64,000 bases of DNA from Ochrobactrum sp. CGA5 (GCF_006345815.1 NZ_VCIG01000043.1:166801-230800); one strand, 5' to 3'. Counted from the first letter of the stretch, positions 48,821 through 58,780 are shown. Program-made: numbers and translations. Notes: generated by a model not told the origin, from the sequence alone.

Positions 48821-48921
48821 AAGCATGTCGCAGCTAAATGGGTTAATTTAGCGCTCGCGAACATGCGACAATGAAAAGAATCTCGAGCGAGCGCTATGGG
48901 TAGGATTAAGCGCGACACGGC
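48821..48921. repeat. Two-module intergenic repeat, variant copy before OsmC 3' end
   Basis: AAGCATGTCGC opens the element, then GCTAAAT-GGGTTA-ATTTAGC is a perfect inverted repeat (48833-48852), then 48861-48921 aligns with 44370-44429. It ends directly at the OsmC stop codon (48922-48924) and follows the regulator by 57 bases, so it separates convergent genes. Confidence 0.65.
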
Positions 48922-49344
48922 CTAAGAAATCTTGAGATCAAACTGCGGATCACCTTGCAGCGTATTGCTGACTGTGCAGATTTCTTTCGCCATTTCGGCG
49001 AGGCGTTGCTTTTCATCGTCGCTCAGATCACCCTCGAAATGGAAGCCTATGTCGAACCGTTCGATACGCGATGGACCTTCATGCGCCTTTTCCCCTTTTA
49101 CCTCCACCCTTACATCGGTCAGCTTGTCGCGCAGTGCGAGTTTGATCGCAGCGGCACGCACGCTAAGCGCCATGCAGGCGGCAACCGATGCATAGATCAG
49201 ATCGAGCGGGTTAAAACCCGGCTGACTAACGCTGGTGACAATTTCCACCGAACCGCCTGTCGGCGTTGTAATCGTCGGCAACTTGCCTTGCGGCATTTCG
49301 GCGACCGCACCTGTTTCGCGGGTTCTTACTTTCAGTTCACTCAT
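48922..49344 (-). CDS. OsmC family peroxide/thiol protein
   Basis: A 140-residue OsmC-fold protein. [28 protein letters not shown] carries one conserved Cys in the helix where OsmC/Ohr enzymes keep a redox Cys. The second catalytic Cys is in [14 protein letters not shown] near the C terminus. ATG 49344 overlaps the D-aminopeptidase stop by 4 bases. Reduction of organic hydroperoxides is the family role; the link to the aminopeptidase is only translational coupling. Confidence 0.85.
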   Translation of the reverse strand: MSELKVRTRETGAVAEMPQGKLPTITTPTGGSVEIVTSVSQPGFNPLDLIYASVAACMALSVRAAAIKLALRDKLTDVRVEVKGEKAHEGPSRIERFDIGFHFEGDLSDDEKQRLAEMAKEICTVSNTLQGDPQFDLKIS

Positions 49345-50903
49345 TCCTGAATTCTCCTGTAGTCCACATGCCGTGCCAGCCAGCAGCCGACGGTCATGCC
49401 TGTTATCCCGCCTTTGGCGTCACGCCGGAAGACAAGTTTCCATTCGCCCGGCGACGGCGCATCCATTGAGCGCTGCACCGGCAGCAGCCAGACATCCGGT
49501 CCTGCCGCATAGAGCGAATACATATCGCTCTTGCCGAGAAATCCTTCAAAGGCTCCGTAAAAAGAACCGCCCTCATTGACGATCAGAAGATCGGCATCGA
49601 GTTCCTCGCAGCGGTAAAGCCCCGCAATATCCTGTTGTGCCGCACCTCTCAGACGCTGCATCGTCAGGCTAAGATTTTCATCCTCACGCACCAAATGGAT
49701 CGTATCGCCATCGCGGTGGATCGTAGTCATCGAGGAACACGCCTCGTTCTCACCCACTAAGTCCATGATTTCCGGGCCTGTGCCGAAGCGCGCTTTGATG
49801 CGTCCCCGGCCTGCATCTTCGAGACTCAGCACCAGACCGGTTTCACAGTCCAGCCATGAACCAAACCATGCGGCATCCGATTCCACCCGAACTGGTTCCG
49901 ATGTTGGAGCACCCAGCGCAATATTCATCAGTTTTAAGGCGGCGTCGGACGCCCCGCCTTCAAAATTGAACATAACGATTGTCGAAATCCGTTCATCGGC
50001 GCAATGCCAACGCTGACAACGCCAGCCGCGCAAAGCACCGCCATGACCGGTCAGCCTTTTGCCACCCGCTTCCTCGAACTTGAGGCCAAGGCCGTAGGGA
50101 GCCGTGTTACCATTGCTGAAAGTCTGTGGGCCGCTCAGGCGACGATAGAGTCCATTTTCGTCGTCGCGGGTCGCATCAATGAACTGTTCCCAGGCAATCA
50201 TATCGTCCAGCGACGCGCAGATGCCGGCATCACCCATCCAGTGAATGCGATTAACAGCAGGCAGAAAGCCGCGCACTGTGTCGCCTTCATAGCCGGTGCA
50301 TTCGCTAAACAGCGCGGTATCGGGGATAAGCTCCGCCGTTTTCATGCCCGCTGGTGTGAAAATGCGCTCCGACAGAAGTTCGATCAACGTTCGGCCTGTA
50401 TGCTGCTCGATCAAATCAGCCAGAATGCGGAAATTGCCGTTGCAATAGGAATAATGCGTGCCGGGTGCAAAATGCGTGGTGCTCAGGCGGCGCAGCAAAC
50501 TTTGTGCCTGTTCGGGCAGAAAGACGCCTTCCGGATCCGCCCCGCACAGAACCGTCAGCGCCCAGTAATCGCGCAAGCCCGACTGGTTGTTGCACAGATC
50601 GCGCACACTGGGCCGCTCTTCCACAAACTTGTCGAGATAGGCGGCCAGCGCATCGTCCAGAAGTTCCGGCTCGCCAACGCTGTTGAGCAGAACGGCGCAG
50701 GTAAACTGCTTGCTAACCGAACAGATCGGCATGCGCGTCTCTGGCGTCATCACCTTGCGCGCGGAGAGATCGGCAAAGCCCCAAGCGTGGCGCAGCAGGA
50801 CCTTGCCATCCTTCACCACCGCGACCGCACCGCCCGGTCCCTTATAATGCTGCGGAATGGTGCGAACGAAGGCTTCAAGCGCGGAAAGATCGAATTTTGA
50901 CAT
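49341..50903 (-). CDS. dap: D-aminopeptidase (penicillin-recognising serine peptidase)
   Basis: A 520-residue hydrolase releasing N-terminal D-amino acids, above all D-alanine, from peptides and amides. Ser62 and Lys65 lie in [12 protein letters not shown] and Tyr153 in [10 protein letters not shown], the same numbers as in the O. anthropi enzyme (DAP). The beta-lactamase-like domain covers about 1-335; two C-terminal beta-barrel domains follow, whose gamma-loop reaches the active site in the known structure. No signal peptide is seen, so it is cytoplasmic. It is cotranscribed with OsmC and probably feeds D-alanine to the racemase/dehydrogenase genes. Confidence 0.95.
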   Translation of the reverse strand: MSKFDLSALEAFVRTIPQHYKGPGGAVAVVKDGKVLLRHAWGFADLSARKVMTPETRMPICSVSKQFTCAVLLNSVGEPELLDDALAAYLDKFVEERPSVRDLCNNQSGLRDYWALTVLCGADPEGVFLPEQAQSLLRRLSTTHFAPGTHYSYCNGNFRILADLIEQHTGRTLIELLSERIFTPAGMKTAELIPDTALFSECTGYEGDTVRGFLPAVNRIHWMGDAGICASLDDMIAWEQFIDATRDDENGLYRRLSGPQTFSNGNTAPYGLGLKFEEAGGKRLTGHGGALRGWRCQRWHCADERISTIVMFNFEGGASDAALKLMNIALGAPTSEPVRVESDAAWFGSWLDCETGLVLSLEDAGRGRIKARFGTGPEIMDLVGENEACSSMTTIHRDGDTIHLVREDENLSLTMQRLRGAAQQDIAGLYRCEELDADLLIVNEGGSFYGAFEGFLGKSDMYSLYAAGPDVWLLPVQRSMDAPSPGEWKLVFRRDAKGGITGMTVGCWLARHVDYRRIQE

Positions 50904-50948
50904 GATGGCTCAGGCGACTCAGATGAAATCAGGAGCCGCCACGAGGCA

Positions 50949-51755
50949 TCATTTTGTCCGTTCGATCAAGGCCATGGCCGCATGCGGATTATGCGCCTTA
51001 TAGCCGCTGATGACATAGAGATAGACATCGCGGGCGATATGATCAGCAATGGGCGGAGTGACGGTTTTCAATCCTTCTGCAAGCTCTCCAACAGCAACGG
51101 CCTCAGCGCGCGCTGCCCACTGGTCCAGCAGGTCCTCGCTGTAGCCGAGCGGTTCACCCTCCTTGGTTCCCATGATGCGGAAATAAGCGAAAGATGCGGT
51201 CATATCGGCAAATTGCGGAAAGTCACTGTCGCCCGCAATCACCACTGCCACCCCATATTCACGCAGCAGCGCAATGAAGTCCGGTGTATTGAAACTGTCA
51301 TGGCGCACTTCAACGGCATGACGAAGGTCTCGCCCATCGACACGCTTTGGCAAAAGCTTCAAAAAGGCTTCAAAATCTACCGGATCGAACTTCTTCGTTC
51401 CCATGAATTGCCAGTTGACCACACCGAGCTTCTCCTTCAGCTCCATCATGCCGCCGGTCATGAATTTCTCAATGCTCTCGCCTGCATCTGCCAGCACGCG
51501 GCGATTGGTTGAAAAGCGTGGCGCTTTAAGTGAAAACACGAAATCGTCAGGTGTCTCATCATGCCACTTCGCGAAAGTCGCAGGCTTCTGTGGGCCATAG
51601 TAGGTGCTGTTGATTTCGATGGAGGTCAGCTTGTTGGAGGCATATTCCAGCTGACGCTTCTTCGGCAGTTTTTCCGGGTAAAAGCTCTTGTCCCACGGTT
51701 CATAGGCCCACCCGCCGATACCGACGAGGATTTTGCCCGTGTTTTCCCTGGTCAT
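50949..51755 (-). CDS. DUF72 family protein
   Basis: A 268-residue TIM-barrel-like DUF72 protein of unknown function. Family motifs are VGIGGWAYEPWDKSFYPEKLP, SIEINSTYYGPQKPATFAKW, VFSLKAPRFSTNRR, the AVEVRHDSFNTPDF segment and FAYFRIMG. ATG 51755 follows GGAGG by 7 bases; ATG 51761 is too near it and an ATG at 51803 is less likely. It precedes the D-aminopeptidase by 45 bases on the same strand. No function is proposed. Confidence 0.85.
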   Translation of the reverse strand: MTRENTGKILVGIGGWAYEPWDKSFYPEKLPKKRQLEYASNKLTSIEINSTYYGPQKPATFAKWHDETPDDFVFSLKAPRFSTNRRVLADAGESIEKFMTGGMMELKEKLGVVNWQFMGTKKFDPVDFEAFLKLLPKRVDGRDLRHAVEVRHDSFNTPDFIALLREYGVAVVIAGDSDFPQFADMTASFAYFRIMGTKEGEPLGYSEDLLDQWAARAEAVAVGELAEGLKTVTPPIADHIARDVYLYVISGYKAHNPHAAMALIERTK

Positions 51756-52072
51756 CGCCATTCCTCCATACCGGTGCATCATGAGTTCATACAGTTTGGT
51801 CATGATGTTTAATCTGTATTCGCGCCGCTGGCTATGTTCATATCAGCTTGCTTGACTGGGAGGAGAAGCAAGCGGCAGAAACCAAAGCTTTGTCGCGAAA
51901 CTAAACAGGCCCGGTGCACCTGTCGGCCAATTGGGTGCGTCTGACCATAAGTTCCCGTTCCCCCAACACATGGATTGCCCGGATTTTCGGGACGATCTTT
52001 TTGAGAAGAGGCGGATAAACCGTCCTTGCAAGGTGAGCCCAAAGGCAAGCCAGACATGGTGAGATTGAGGAA
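51756..52072. other. Intergenic region upstream of the thiamine-diphosphate enzyme
   Basis: A 317-base divergent gap. It should hold promoters for the DUF72 and TPP-enzyme genes. I see no clear palindrome or repeat. Minus-strand open frames here have no ribosome site or recognisable motif. A GAGG lies just before ATG 52073. Confidence 0.5.
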
Positions 52073-53767
52073 ATGCATACAATGACGAGCAAACCCAATG
52101 CCCGTACCGGAGGCCAGATTTTGGTGGATGCGCTGCGCATCCATGGGGCCGACCGCGTCTTCTGTGTACCCGGCGAGAGCTATCTCGCCGCGCTTGACGC
52201 CTTTCATGATGCCAGCGACGCGATTGACCTGATCGTCTGCCGGCAGGAAGGCGGCGCGGCCTATATGGCGGAAGCCTATGGCAAGCTGACCGGCAAGCCC
52301 GGCATCTGCTTCGTCACGCGCGGCCCGGGTGCGACCAACGCCTCGGTCGGCGTGCACACGGCCTTCCAGGATTCAACCCCGATGTTGCTCTTCATTGGCC
52401 AGGTCGCCAGTGATCAGGTCGAGCGTGAGGCATTTCAGGAAATCGATTATCGCCGCATGTTCGGCCAGATGGCAAAATGGGTCGTTCAGATCGACGACGC
52501 CGCCCGCATTCCCGAACTCGTCAGCCAGGCCTTTCACCGCGCCGTAAACGGACGTCCCGGCCCGGTCGTGATCGCCCTGCCGGAAGACATGCTGACATCC
52601 TATGCCGCCGTCAGCGATGCGCCGGCCTATAAGCGGGTCCAGATGCATCCAGGCGCCGACCAGTTGCAGGACATGCAGGCGCAGCTTGCTAAAGCCGAGC
52701 GGCCTTTGGTGATTGTCGGCGGCGGCGGCTGGGATACCAACGCCGTGCGCGACTTGCAGAAATTCGCCGAAAACATGCATCTGCCGGTTGCGGCATCCTT
52801 CCGCTGCCAGGATATGTTCGACAACGCCCACCCGCTTTATGCGGGCGAAATGGGAACCTCGATCAGCCCCAAACTGGCGCAGCGCGTGCGCGATGCCGAC
52901 CTACTGATCGTGGTTGGCGCGCGCCTCGGTGAAATGACGACGCAGGGCTACGAACTCGTCTCCATTCCGGTGCCGCAGCAAAAGCTCGTCCATATCCATC
53001 CGGGCGCAGAAGAACTGGGCCGCGTCTATCATGCTGACGTTCCGGTCAATGCTTCCATGCCTGCCTTCTGTGCGGCGGCGGCAAAGCTTGCACCGGTTGC
53101 CGATCCACGCTGGAAGGCATGGACCGACAGCGCCAATGCCGATTACCGCGACAACATCAAGTCGCCGGCCATCCCCGGCGATGTGCAGATGGGCGAAGTG
53201 ATGGAATGGCTGCGCGCTCATCTGCCAGCCGATGCCATCATCACCAATGGCGCGGGCAATTATTCCGCCTGGCCGCATCGCTTCTATCAGTACCGTACCT
53301 ATCGCAGCCAGCTTGCGCCAACCAATGGTTCCATGGGCTATGGCGTACCGGCTGCGGTTGCAGCCAAGCTGACCGCGCCAGAACGCACGGTCGTCGCCTT
53401 TGCGGGCGACGGCTGTTTTCTCATGAACGGGCAGGAACTGGCGACAGCCGCGCAATACGGGGCCAATGCCATCTTCATCGTCGTGAACAATGGCATGTAT
53501 GGCACGATCCGCATGCATCAGGAGCGCACTTATCCGGGTCGCGTTTCGGGCACCGGCCTTGCCAATCCTGACTTTGCAGCACTTGCTCGCGCCTATGGCC
53601 TGCATGGCGAAGTGGTGGAGAAGACCTCTGATTTCGCGCCTGCCTTCGAGGCTTGCGAAAAATCCGGCAAGCCGAGCCTCATCGAAATCCGCATCGATCC
53701 AGAAGCCCTTTCACCAAAGATGAGCCTCAGCCAGATGCGCGAGCAGGGCCTGGCCAAACAGAAGTAA
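52073..53767 (+). CDS. Thiamine-diphosphate enzyme, acetolactate-synthase-like
   Basis: A 564-residue TPP enzyme with three domains. The N-terminal PYR domain has the catalytic Glu in LIVCRQEGGAAYMAEAYG. A central domain binds FAD or nucleotide in some relatives. The C-terminal PP domain has the metal motif GDGCFLMNGQELATAAQYG ending IVVNNGMYG. It resembles the large subunit of acetolactate synthase, but no small regulatory subunit adjoins it, so valine/isoleucine synthesis is not implied. Substrate unknown. ATG 52073 is used; ATG 52082 is possible. A strong terminator follows. Confidence 0.85.
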   Translation: MHTMTSKPNARTGGQILVDALRIHGADRVFCVPGESYLAALDAFHDASDAIDLIVCRQEGGAAYMAEAYGKLTGKPGICFVTRGPGATNASVGVHTAFQDSTPMLLFIGQVASDQVEREAFQEIDYRRMFGQMAKWVVQIDDAARIPELVSQAFHRAVNGRPGPVVIALPEDMLTSYAAVSDAPAYKRVQMHPGADQLQDMQAQLAKAERPLVIVGGGGWDTNAVRDLQKFAENMHLPVAASFRCQDMFDNAHPLYAGEMGTSISPKLAQRVRDADLLIVVGARLGEMTTQGYELVSIPVPQQKLVHIHPGAEELGRVYHADVPVNASMPAFCAAAAKLAPVADPRWKAWTDSANADYRDNIKSPAIPGDVQMGEVMEWLRAHLPADAIITNGAGNYSAWPHRFYQYRTYRSQLAPTNGSMGYGVPAAVAAKLTAPERTVVAFAGDGCFLMNGQELATAAQYGANAIFIVVNNGMYGTIRMHQERTYPGRVSGTGLANPDFAALARAYGLHGEVVEKTSDFAPAFEACEKSGKPSLIEIRIDPEALSPKMSLSQMREQGLAKQK

Positions 53768-53773
53768 ATGCAA

Positions 53774-53799
53774 AAAAGCCCCGGTTTCCCGGGGCTTTT
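53774..53799. terminator. Bidirectional terminator TPP enzyme / polar amino acid binding protein
   Basis: AAAAGCCCCGG (53774-53784) pairs with CCGGGGCTTTT (53789-53799), with A and T runs on both sides, between convergent genes. Confidence 0.9.
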
Positions 53800-53820
53800 C
53801 CATCCACGATCTGTTCGTAT

Positions 53821-54840
53821 TTACTTTACCGGCGGAGCGTACATCAGTCCGCCCTTGTTCCACAATGCATTGATGCCACGGTCGATTTTGAGCAGGCTGC
53901 CCTTACCGATGGTGCGTTCAAACATTTCGCCATAGTTGCCAATCTTGGAGACAACATTGTAGGCCCATTTCGGCTCCAGGCCGAGCTGCTGGCCGCTATC
54001 GCCTTCCGACCCGAGGAAACGGCGTACATCTGGCTTGTTGGAGTTGAGATCGGCTTCTGCCGAGGCTTGCGTCACCCCGAGCTCTTCTGCCTCAACCAAT
54101 GCAAACAAGGTCCAGCGAACGATGTTGAACCATCTGTCATCGCCCTGACGGACAGCGGGACCAAGCGGTTCCTTGGAAATTACCTCCGGCAGAACGGTAT
54201 AAGCGTCGGGTTCGGCCAGCTTGAGACGTTGCGCATAAAGTGCGGACGCATCGGTCGTATAAACATCGCAGCGCCCCGTCTCAAACGCTTTCAGAATACC
54301 ATCGGCGGAATCAATGACGACCGGCTCATACTTGATTGTGTTGGCGCTAAAATAATCGGCGGCGTTCTGTTCCGTGGTGGTGCCTTGTTCGGTGCAGACC
54401 GACGCACCATCGAGCTTCAGGGCGCTATCGATGCCCAGATCCTTGCGGATCATGAAGCCCTGACCGTCATAATAGGCCGTACCGACGAAATGGATGCCCA
54501 TGCCCGCATCACGCGAAAGCGTCCAGGTTGTCTGGCGCGAAAGCACATCAACAGTGCCGGATTGCAAGGCGGTAAAACGTTCCTTGGTCGAAAGCGGAAT
54601 GAAACTCACCTTGTCCGGATCGCCGAAGACCGCCGCTGATACCGCGCGGCAAAACTCAATATCGAAGCCGGTCCATTTGCCCTGATCGTCTGGCGACGAA
54701 AAGCCTGCAACACCCTGACTGACGCCGCAATTGATCTTGCCACGTTCCTTCACGGTCGAAAGCGTATCCGCCTGCGCCCCACCTTGAGCCGACATGGCAA
54801 AGCCCGCCGCCACCAACGAACCCAAAAGAATATTTTTCAT
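53821..54840 (-). CDS. Polar amino acid ABC transporter binding protein (AapJ/BztA-like)
   Basis: A 339-residue secreted protein. The signal peptide ends AQGGAQA before DTLSTVKERGKINCGVSQG. Family segments: WTGFDIEFCRAVSAAVFGD, VDVLSRQTTWTLSRDAGMG, GASVCTEQGTTTEQNAADYF and WFNIVRWTLFALVEAEELGV, all typical of AapJ-type general L-amino-acid binding proteins. GGGAGGAG lies before ATG 54840. No permease or ATPase gene is adjacent, so it is an orphan component or serves a transporter encoded elsewhere. Confidence 0.9.
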   Translation of the reverse strand: MKNILLGSLVAAGFAMSAQGGAQADTLSTVKERGKINCGVSQGVAGFSSPDDQGKWTGFDIEFCRAVSAAVFGDPDKVSFIPLSTKERFTALQSGTVDVLSRQTTWTLSRDAGMGIHFVGTAYYDGQGFMIRKDLGIDSALKLDGASVCTEQGTTTEQNAADYFSANTIKYEPVVIDSADGILKAFETGRCDVYTTDASALYAQRLKLAEPDAYTVLPEVISKEPLGPAVRQGDDRWFNIVRWTLFALVEAEELGVTQASAEADLNSNKPDVRRFLGSEGDSGQQLGLEPKWAYNVVSKIGNYGEMFERTIGKGSLLKIDRGINALWNKGGLMYAPPVK

Positions 54841-54891
54841 TTTCTCTCCTCCCAGAATTTCAGCTTAGAATTTTGAAAAAGCCAATCCGTT

Positions 54892-54913
54892 GCCCGGCGG
54901 CATGCCGCCGGGC
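54892..54913. promoter_or_regulatory. 22-bp perfect palindrome upstream of the orphan binding protein
   Basis: GCCCGGCGG, CATG, CCGCCGGGC form a 22-bp palindrome with no mismatch, 52 bases before the start codon. It may be a leader hairpin or an operator. Very high GC sets it apart from the flanks. No T-run follows in the minus-strand transcript. Confidence 0.6.
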
Positions 54914-54944
54914 TTGTTGTAATTCCCACTCACTCAGAGCATTT

Positions 54945-55038
54945 CCAGCAAAAGTGCGAAGCGGTTTTGCGTGGGACAATGCGGAAAAACAAACCTATAG
55001 AGCGGTTCCCACGACTCCGTTTCCATCGGAACCGCTCT
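54945..55038. repeat. Two-module palindromic intergenic repeat, copy 6
   Basis: Module A: CAAAA-GTGCGAAGCGG-TTTTG near 54949-54970. Module B: perfect 11-bp arms AGAGCGGTTCC (54999-55009) and its complement (55028-55038). The core of module A matches copies 1 and 2; the B arms keep AGAGCG/CGCTCT but differ inside. It ends 4 bases beyond the stop codon of the fusion gene. Confidence 0.75.
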
Positions 55039-55042
55039 ACAA

Positions 55043-58000
55043 CTACTTCAGCGCAGCCGCGAAGCTATCCTCCAGAACGCTCAAAAGATGATCGGCATTG
55101 GCGCGTGTAAAGATCATTGGGGGACGCATTTTCAGCACATTGTCAAACGGGCCTTCGGTCCCCATCAAGATGCCGCGTTCGCGCGCGCCATCATTGATCT
55201 TTTTGGCCAGCGCTGTTGCCGGTTCCTTGGTCTTCCGATCAGTGACCAGTTCGATACCGAGAAACAGCCCCTGCCCGCGCACATCACCAATGATATCGAA
55301 ACGCTTCTGCATCGAACGGAACCCGTCGATGAGATAGTTGCCGATATTGAGCGCGTTGCGCCGCAGATCGTTACGTTCAATCACATCCAGTACTGCCAGA
55401 CCTGCCGCGCAGGAAACCGGATTGCCGCCGAATGTATTGAAATATTCCATGCCATTGTTGAAGCTGTTGGCTATTTCGCGGGTCGTTACCACAGCCGACA
55501 TAGGATGGCCGTTGCCGATGGGCTTGCCCATGGTAACGATATCCGGCACTACATCCTGCATTTCAAACGCCCACCAGTGGCTGCCGACACGGCCGAAGCC
55601 AACCTGCACCTCATCCGCGATACAGACGCCACCCGCCGCCCGCACCATAGCGTAGACTTCCTGCAGATAGCCTTCTGGCAGGAAGACCTGACCGGCAACG
55701 CTCGGGATCGACTCGGCAATGAAATAAGCCGGACCGCGCCCGAGGCTATTGATGGCTTCGATCTGCTCGGCAATGCTTTCGGCAAAGCGCTTGCCATGTT
55801 CAGCCAGCGGCCAAGTTTCCGGCGCGCGGTAGCTGTCGGGGATGGTGGCCTCAAACACATGGTCCGGACGTCCCTTACCGCCCTTGCGCTTGTATTTATA
55901 GGGGCTGAGATCGATCAGCTCCTGCGTCGTGCCATGATAAGCCCAATCGAGCACCAGCGCGTCGCGCTGGCCCGAATGCGCGCGCGCCATGCGCAGCGCC
56001 AGACTGTTCGCTTCGCTGCCCGAACAGGCAAAAGAGGCCACCGTCAAACCTTCCGGCAAGGTTGCCGTCAGACGCTCGGCATAGGAAATGATGTTGTCGT
56101 GCAGATAGCGCGTATTGGTGTTGAGGATCGCAGCCTGCCTGGCAATCGCTTCTACCACTTGCGGATGAGCATGGCCGAGATGGCAGACATTGTTGAAACA
56201 ATCGAGATAGGCGCGGCCCCGATTATCGATCAGCCATGCCCCTTCGCCGCGCACGAACTTGATCGGCTCGGAATAGGAGATGGAGAGGTTCGGTAGCAGA
56301 ATGTCCTTGCGGGCGCTGACGATTTCGGCGCGCGTACGTCCGGTCTGGTGGAAGGCTTCTGCTGGAATATCGGCAAGGACTGCGGCATCCGGGAAAATAT
56401 CAGCCCAGACATCGAGATAGGCATGTTCGCCGACGCCCAGAATTTCCGCTGCCGAGAGGCCAGTGTCGGTCGAAATCTGGAAATGGAGATGCGGCGTCCA
56501 GCCACCATTCTCGTGTATGTCGCCCATAGGGCCGACGAGATCACCGGCGGCAAGCTTTTGCCCCGGCCTCAGCCGGGCAACAGCTTCATGCGCCATGTGG
56601 CCCCAGAGTGTGATGAAAGGCGGGCAGCCTTCCGGCTGATGTTCCAGCGCGATCAGCCCGCCATAGCCGAGCGGCGCCGTCTCGATCTCGACGCTCTTCA
56701 CAGTTGCTGCAAGCGGCGTGTAGACGGGCGTGCCTGCGGGCATGAACAGGTCAAGCCCCAGATGGTGAACACGCCGCTCGCCTTCGATAAAGCGGGAACG
56801 GAACGCCTCATCGGTATAGACCGTACGCTTTTCGCCCCACGGGCCGATGCCGAGTTGCACATGATTGCGGGCGCAGAAGTCGTCCCACCACGCAGTCGCT
56901 TCCTTCGGGCGCTGTTCGGCGGAATCGACCGTCATCACATGGACCGGATCGCCATAAGGCACCAGCGCCTTGGTCATGGTCGCCGGATGCGGGTGAACGA
57001 TCGGGGCAAAGTTCTTTCGGTTGGCGCTGATCCAGTCACGCACCGCACCCGCACCGTCGACAGCATCGAAGCCACACGCTTTACGCAAGATGGCGGTCGC
57101 AAAGCGCGGGTTCATGGCATCAAGCTTATGCAGAAGCCGCCATGCAGGCGCTTCGCTAATCGCAAGATAAGGATTGTCGCCGGTCTTTTCGCGACGCGAA
57201 GCCGACAGCGTGACGCTTGTGACGAGACGCATCGCGATCAGATCGAATATGAGATCGACTTCCTGCGGCAGAAGCGGATATTCTTCGTGGAAACCGGCCG
57301 CAAGAGCTGCGGCAGCACCAATTGGATCGTCCATATCCAAGATGGAATAGGCAGCGGCAATCGCCACTTCAGCGACAAGAACGGTGTGAACCGCATCGCC
57401 GAAATCGATCAGCCCGGCGATACGCTCGTTGTCCTGTGGGTCGACCAGCACATTCCAGTCATTGGCGTCACTGTGGATCACCTGCGCGCGCTGGAGCGGC
57501 AGCTTCGGCGCGACATCACGCTCGAAACGGACAAGGAAGCGCTCGACGACAGCGCGGTCCTCTGGGGCGTCGATGAAATGCAAACGGTCGCGCGCGCGCC
57601 CTGCATGACGCAGATCCCAGTCGAAATCGCGCAAGGCGCCCGGATGAATGAAGCCCTGCAAGGCGCGGTCCAGTTGTCCCAGTGTGCCGCCCAGATTGTG
57701 CATCAGCCTGCTGGTACGCTTGACCTCGGCCAGTGGTGTGCCGGGAAGCCAGCTCGCCACCCGCAGCGCATGAGGTTGGCCCGCTCCCTTTTCGGCAGAG
57801 GCCAGCACGTCCCCTGACAAACTGGCCTTCAGGCGTGGCACGGCAAGCGTCGGATCGGCCATGGCCAGATGTTGCAAGAGCGCTGTCTGGAACTCGCTTT
57901 CAACACGCGGTTCGCTGGCATTCACGACCTTCAGAATCCAATCTCCCGATCCATTGCCCGTTTTCAGCCTGAAATTGCGATCACGCTCGCTGTCGAGTGC

Positions 58001-58093
58001 CGAGGCAATCGCTGTCACGCCGAAGTGAAGCTGGGCCAGAACTTCAGCCTCTTGCGGAGAAAAATCGGGAGCGGGATGCGAAATGTCGGTCAT
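55043..58093 (-). CDS. Kinase / LytM (M23) / class III aminotransferase fusion
   Basis: A 1016-residue protein with three domains and no signal peptide. Residues 1-340 are an aminoglycoside-phosphotransferase-like kinase: [12 protein letters not shown] (His207, Asp209, Asn214) and LIDFGD (Asp230). Residues about 425-560 are a LytM/M23 metallopeptidase-like domain with HHLGLD (His444, Asp448), WGH (His499) and HLHF (His535, His537). Residues about 590-1016 are a class III aminotransferase with [16 protein letters not shown] and PLP Lys857 in [10 protein letters not shown], resembling the human phosphoethanolamine/phosphohydroxylysine phospho-lyases. Kinase plus phospho-lyase would phosphorylate a hydroxy-amine and eliminate phosphate and ammonia. 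The middle domain's role is unknown. Divergent Lrp gene. Confidence 0.88.
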   Translation of the reverse strand: MTDISHPAPDFSPQEAEVLAQLHFGVTAIASALDSERDRNFRLKTGNGSGDWILKVVNASEPRVESEFQTALLQHLAMADPTLAVPRLKASLSGDVLASAEKGAGQPHALRVASWLPGTPLAEVKRTSRLMHNLGGTLGQLDRALQGFIHPGALRDFDWDLRHAGRARDRLHFIDAPEDRAVVERFLVRFERDVAPKLPLQRAQVIHSDANDWNVLVDPQDNERIAGLIDFGDAVHTVLVAEVAIAAAYSILDMDDPIGAAAALAAGFHEEYPLLPQEVDLIFDLIAMRLVTSVTLSASRREKTGDNPYLAISEAPAWRLLHKLDAMNPRFATAILRKACGFDAVDGAGAVRDWISANRKNFAPIVHPHPATMTKALVPYGDPVHVMTVDSAEQRPKEATAWWDDFCARNHVQLGIGPWGEKRTVYTDEAFRSRFIEGERRVHHLGLDLFMPAGTPVYTPLAATVKSVEIETAPLGYGGLIALEHQPEGCPPFITLWGHMAHEAVARLRPGQKLAAGDLVGPMGDIHENGGWTPHLHFQISTDTGLSAAEILGVGEHAYLDVWADIFPDAAVLADIPAEAFHQTGRTRAEIVSARKDILLPNLSISYSEPIKFVRGEGAWLIDNRGRAYLDCFNNVCHLGHAHPQVVEAIARQAAILNTNTRYLHDNIISYAERLTATLPEGLTVASFACSGSEANSLALRMARAHSGQRDALVLDWAYHGTTQELIDLSPYKYKRKGGKGRPDHVFEATIPDSYRAPETWPLAEHGKRFAESIAEQIEAINSLGRGPAYFIAESIPSVAGQVFLPEGYLQEVYAMVRAAGGVCIADEVQVGFGRVGSHWWAFEMQDVVPDIVTMGKPIGNGHPMSAVVTTREIANSFNNGMEYFNTFGGNPVSCAAGLAVLDVIERNDLRRNALNIGNYLIDGFRSMQKRFDIIGDVRGQGLFLGIELVTDRKTKEPATALAKKINDGARERGILMGTEGPFDNVLKMRPPMIFTRANADHLLSVLEDSFAAALK

Positions 58094-58242
58094 GGGAAGC
58101 GCTTCACGGGTTGAATCTGACTGGGAAGTAACAGGATGAGCTTGGCACGTCCGCTAATTTCAGGCATCAGACAAGGCGTCGGTCAGACCGGCACTTTGCC
58201 GGAATGGACCGGCACATTAACGGCAGAACGAAAGAACCGACC

Positions 58243-58683
58243 ATGCGGGAACTGGATGCGAAGGATCGTGAGATACTAGCCATTCTCTCCAAGGAAGCGC
58301 GCATTCCGCTGAAAACGCTGGCAGGGCGCATCGGTCTTTCGCGCAGTGCAACCGGAGAGCGCGTCGCCAATCTTGAGAAGAGTGGTATCATTCGCGGCTA
58401 CAGGGCGGATATCGGTCAGATCGACAAGAATGTTATCCGCGCCATGATTCTGGTCAGCCTCAAGCGCACCCCGGCGCTCGGTCTCCTCGATGAACTTGCA
58501 CGTCATGCCGAAGTACGCCGGGTCTCGTCGGTGAGCGGCCAGCTCGATTTGATCGTCGAGGTTGAAGTCCCTTCCATAGACCGACTCAACAGCCTGCGCG
58601 ATCTCATTGCCACTCATGAAACTGTAGAGGATCTCACTACGGCAATTGTGCTTCGCCGCGATATCGAGCGTGAAACCGTTTGA
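58243..58683 (+). CDS. Lrp/AsnC-family regulator
   Basis: A 146-residue regulator: helix-turn-helix (about 5-55; RIPLKTLAGRIGLSRSATGE) and RAM domain (about 65-140; VSSVSGQLDLIVEVEV). It is divergent from the fusion gene, which it probably regulates in response to an amino compound. ATG 58243 begins MRELDAKDREIL, the normal family start; an ATG at 58204 adds 13 residues unlike the family. Confidence 0.88.
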   Translation: MRELDAKDREILAILSKEARIPLKTLAGRIGLSRSATGERVANLEKSGIIRGYRADIGQIDKNVIRAMILVSLKRTPALGLLDELARHAEVRRVSSVSGQLDLIVEVEVPSIDRLNSLRDLIATHETVEDLTTAIVLRRDIERETV

Positions 58684-58780
58684 AAGCAAGCTCCACAACT
58701 TTAGTAGAAGTAGATACAATTTAAGGTAGACATTCTACCGCAAGTCAAGGATAACCGCCCTGGGTTGAAAAGGAGGAGGC

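Noticed and set aside
51809..52357. 182-codon minus-strand frame over the TPP enzyme start
   Set aside because: No ribosome site or motif, and it overlaps the conserved PYR domain on the other strand.
53653..54639. 328-codon open frame on the plus strand
   Set aside because: It runs through the TPP enzyme's 3' end, the bidirectional terminator and antisense to the binding protein.
55088..56296. 402-codon open frame on the plus strand
   Set aside because: Antisense to the aminotransferase domain of the fusion protein; no motif or start signal.
56348..57817. 489-codon open frame on the plus strand
   Set aside because: It lies wholly opposite the fusion gene whose kinase and LytM motifs are intact; its residue mix is Arg/His/Ala-rich without family motifs.
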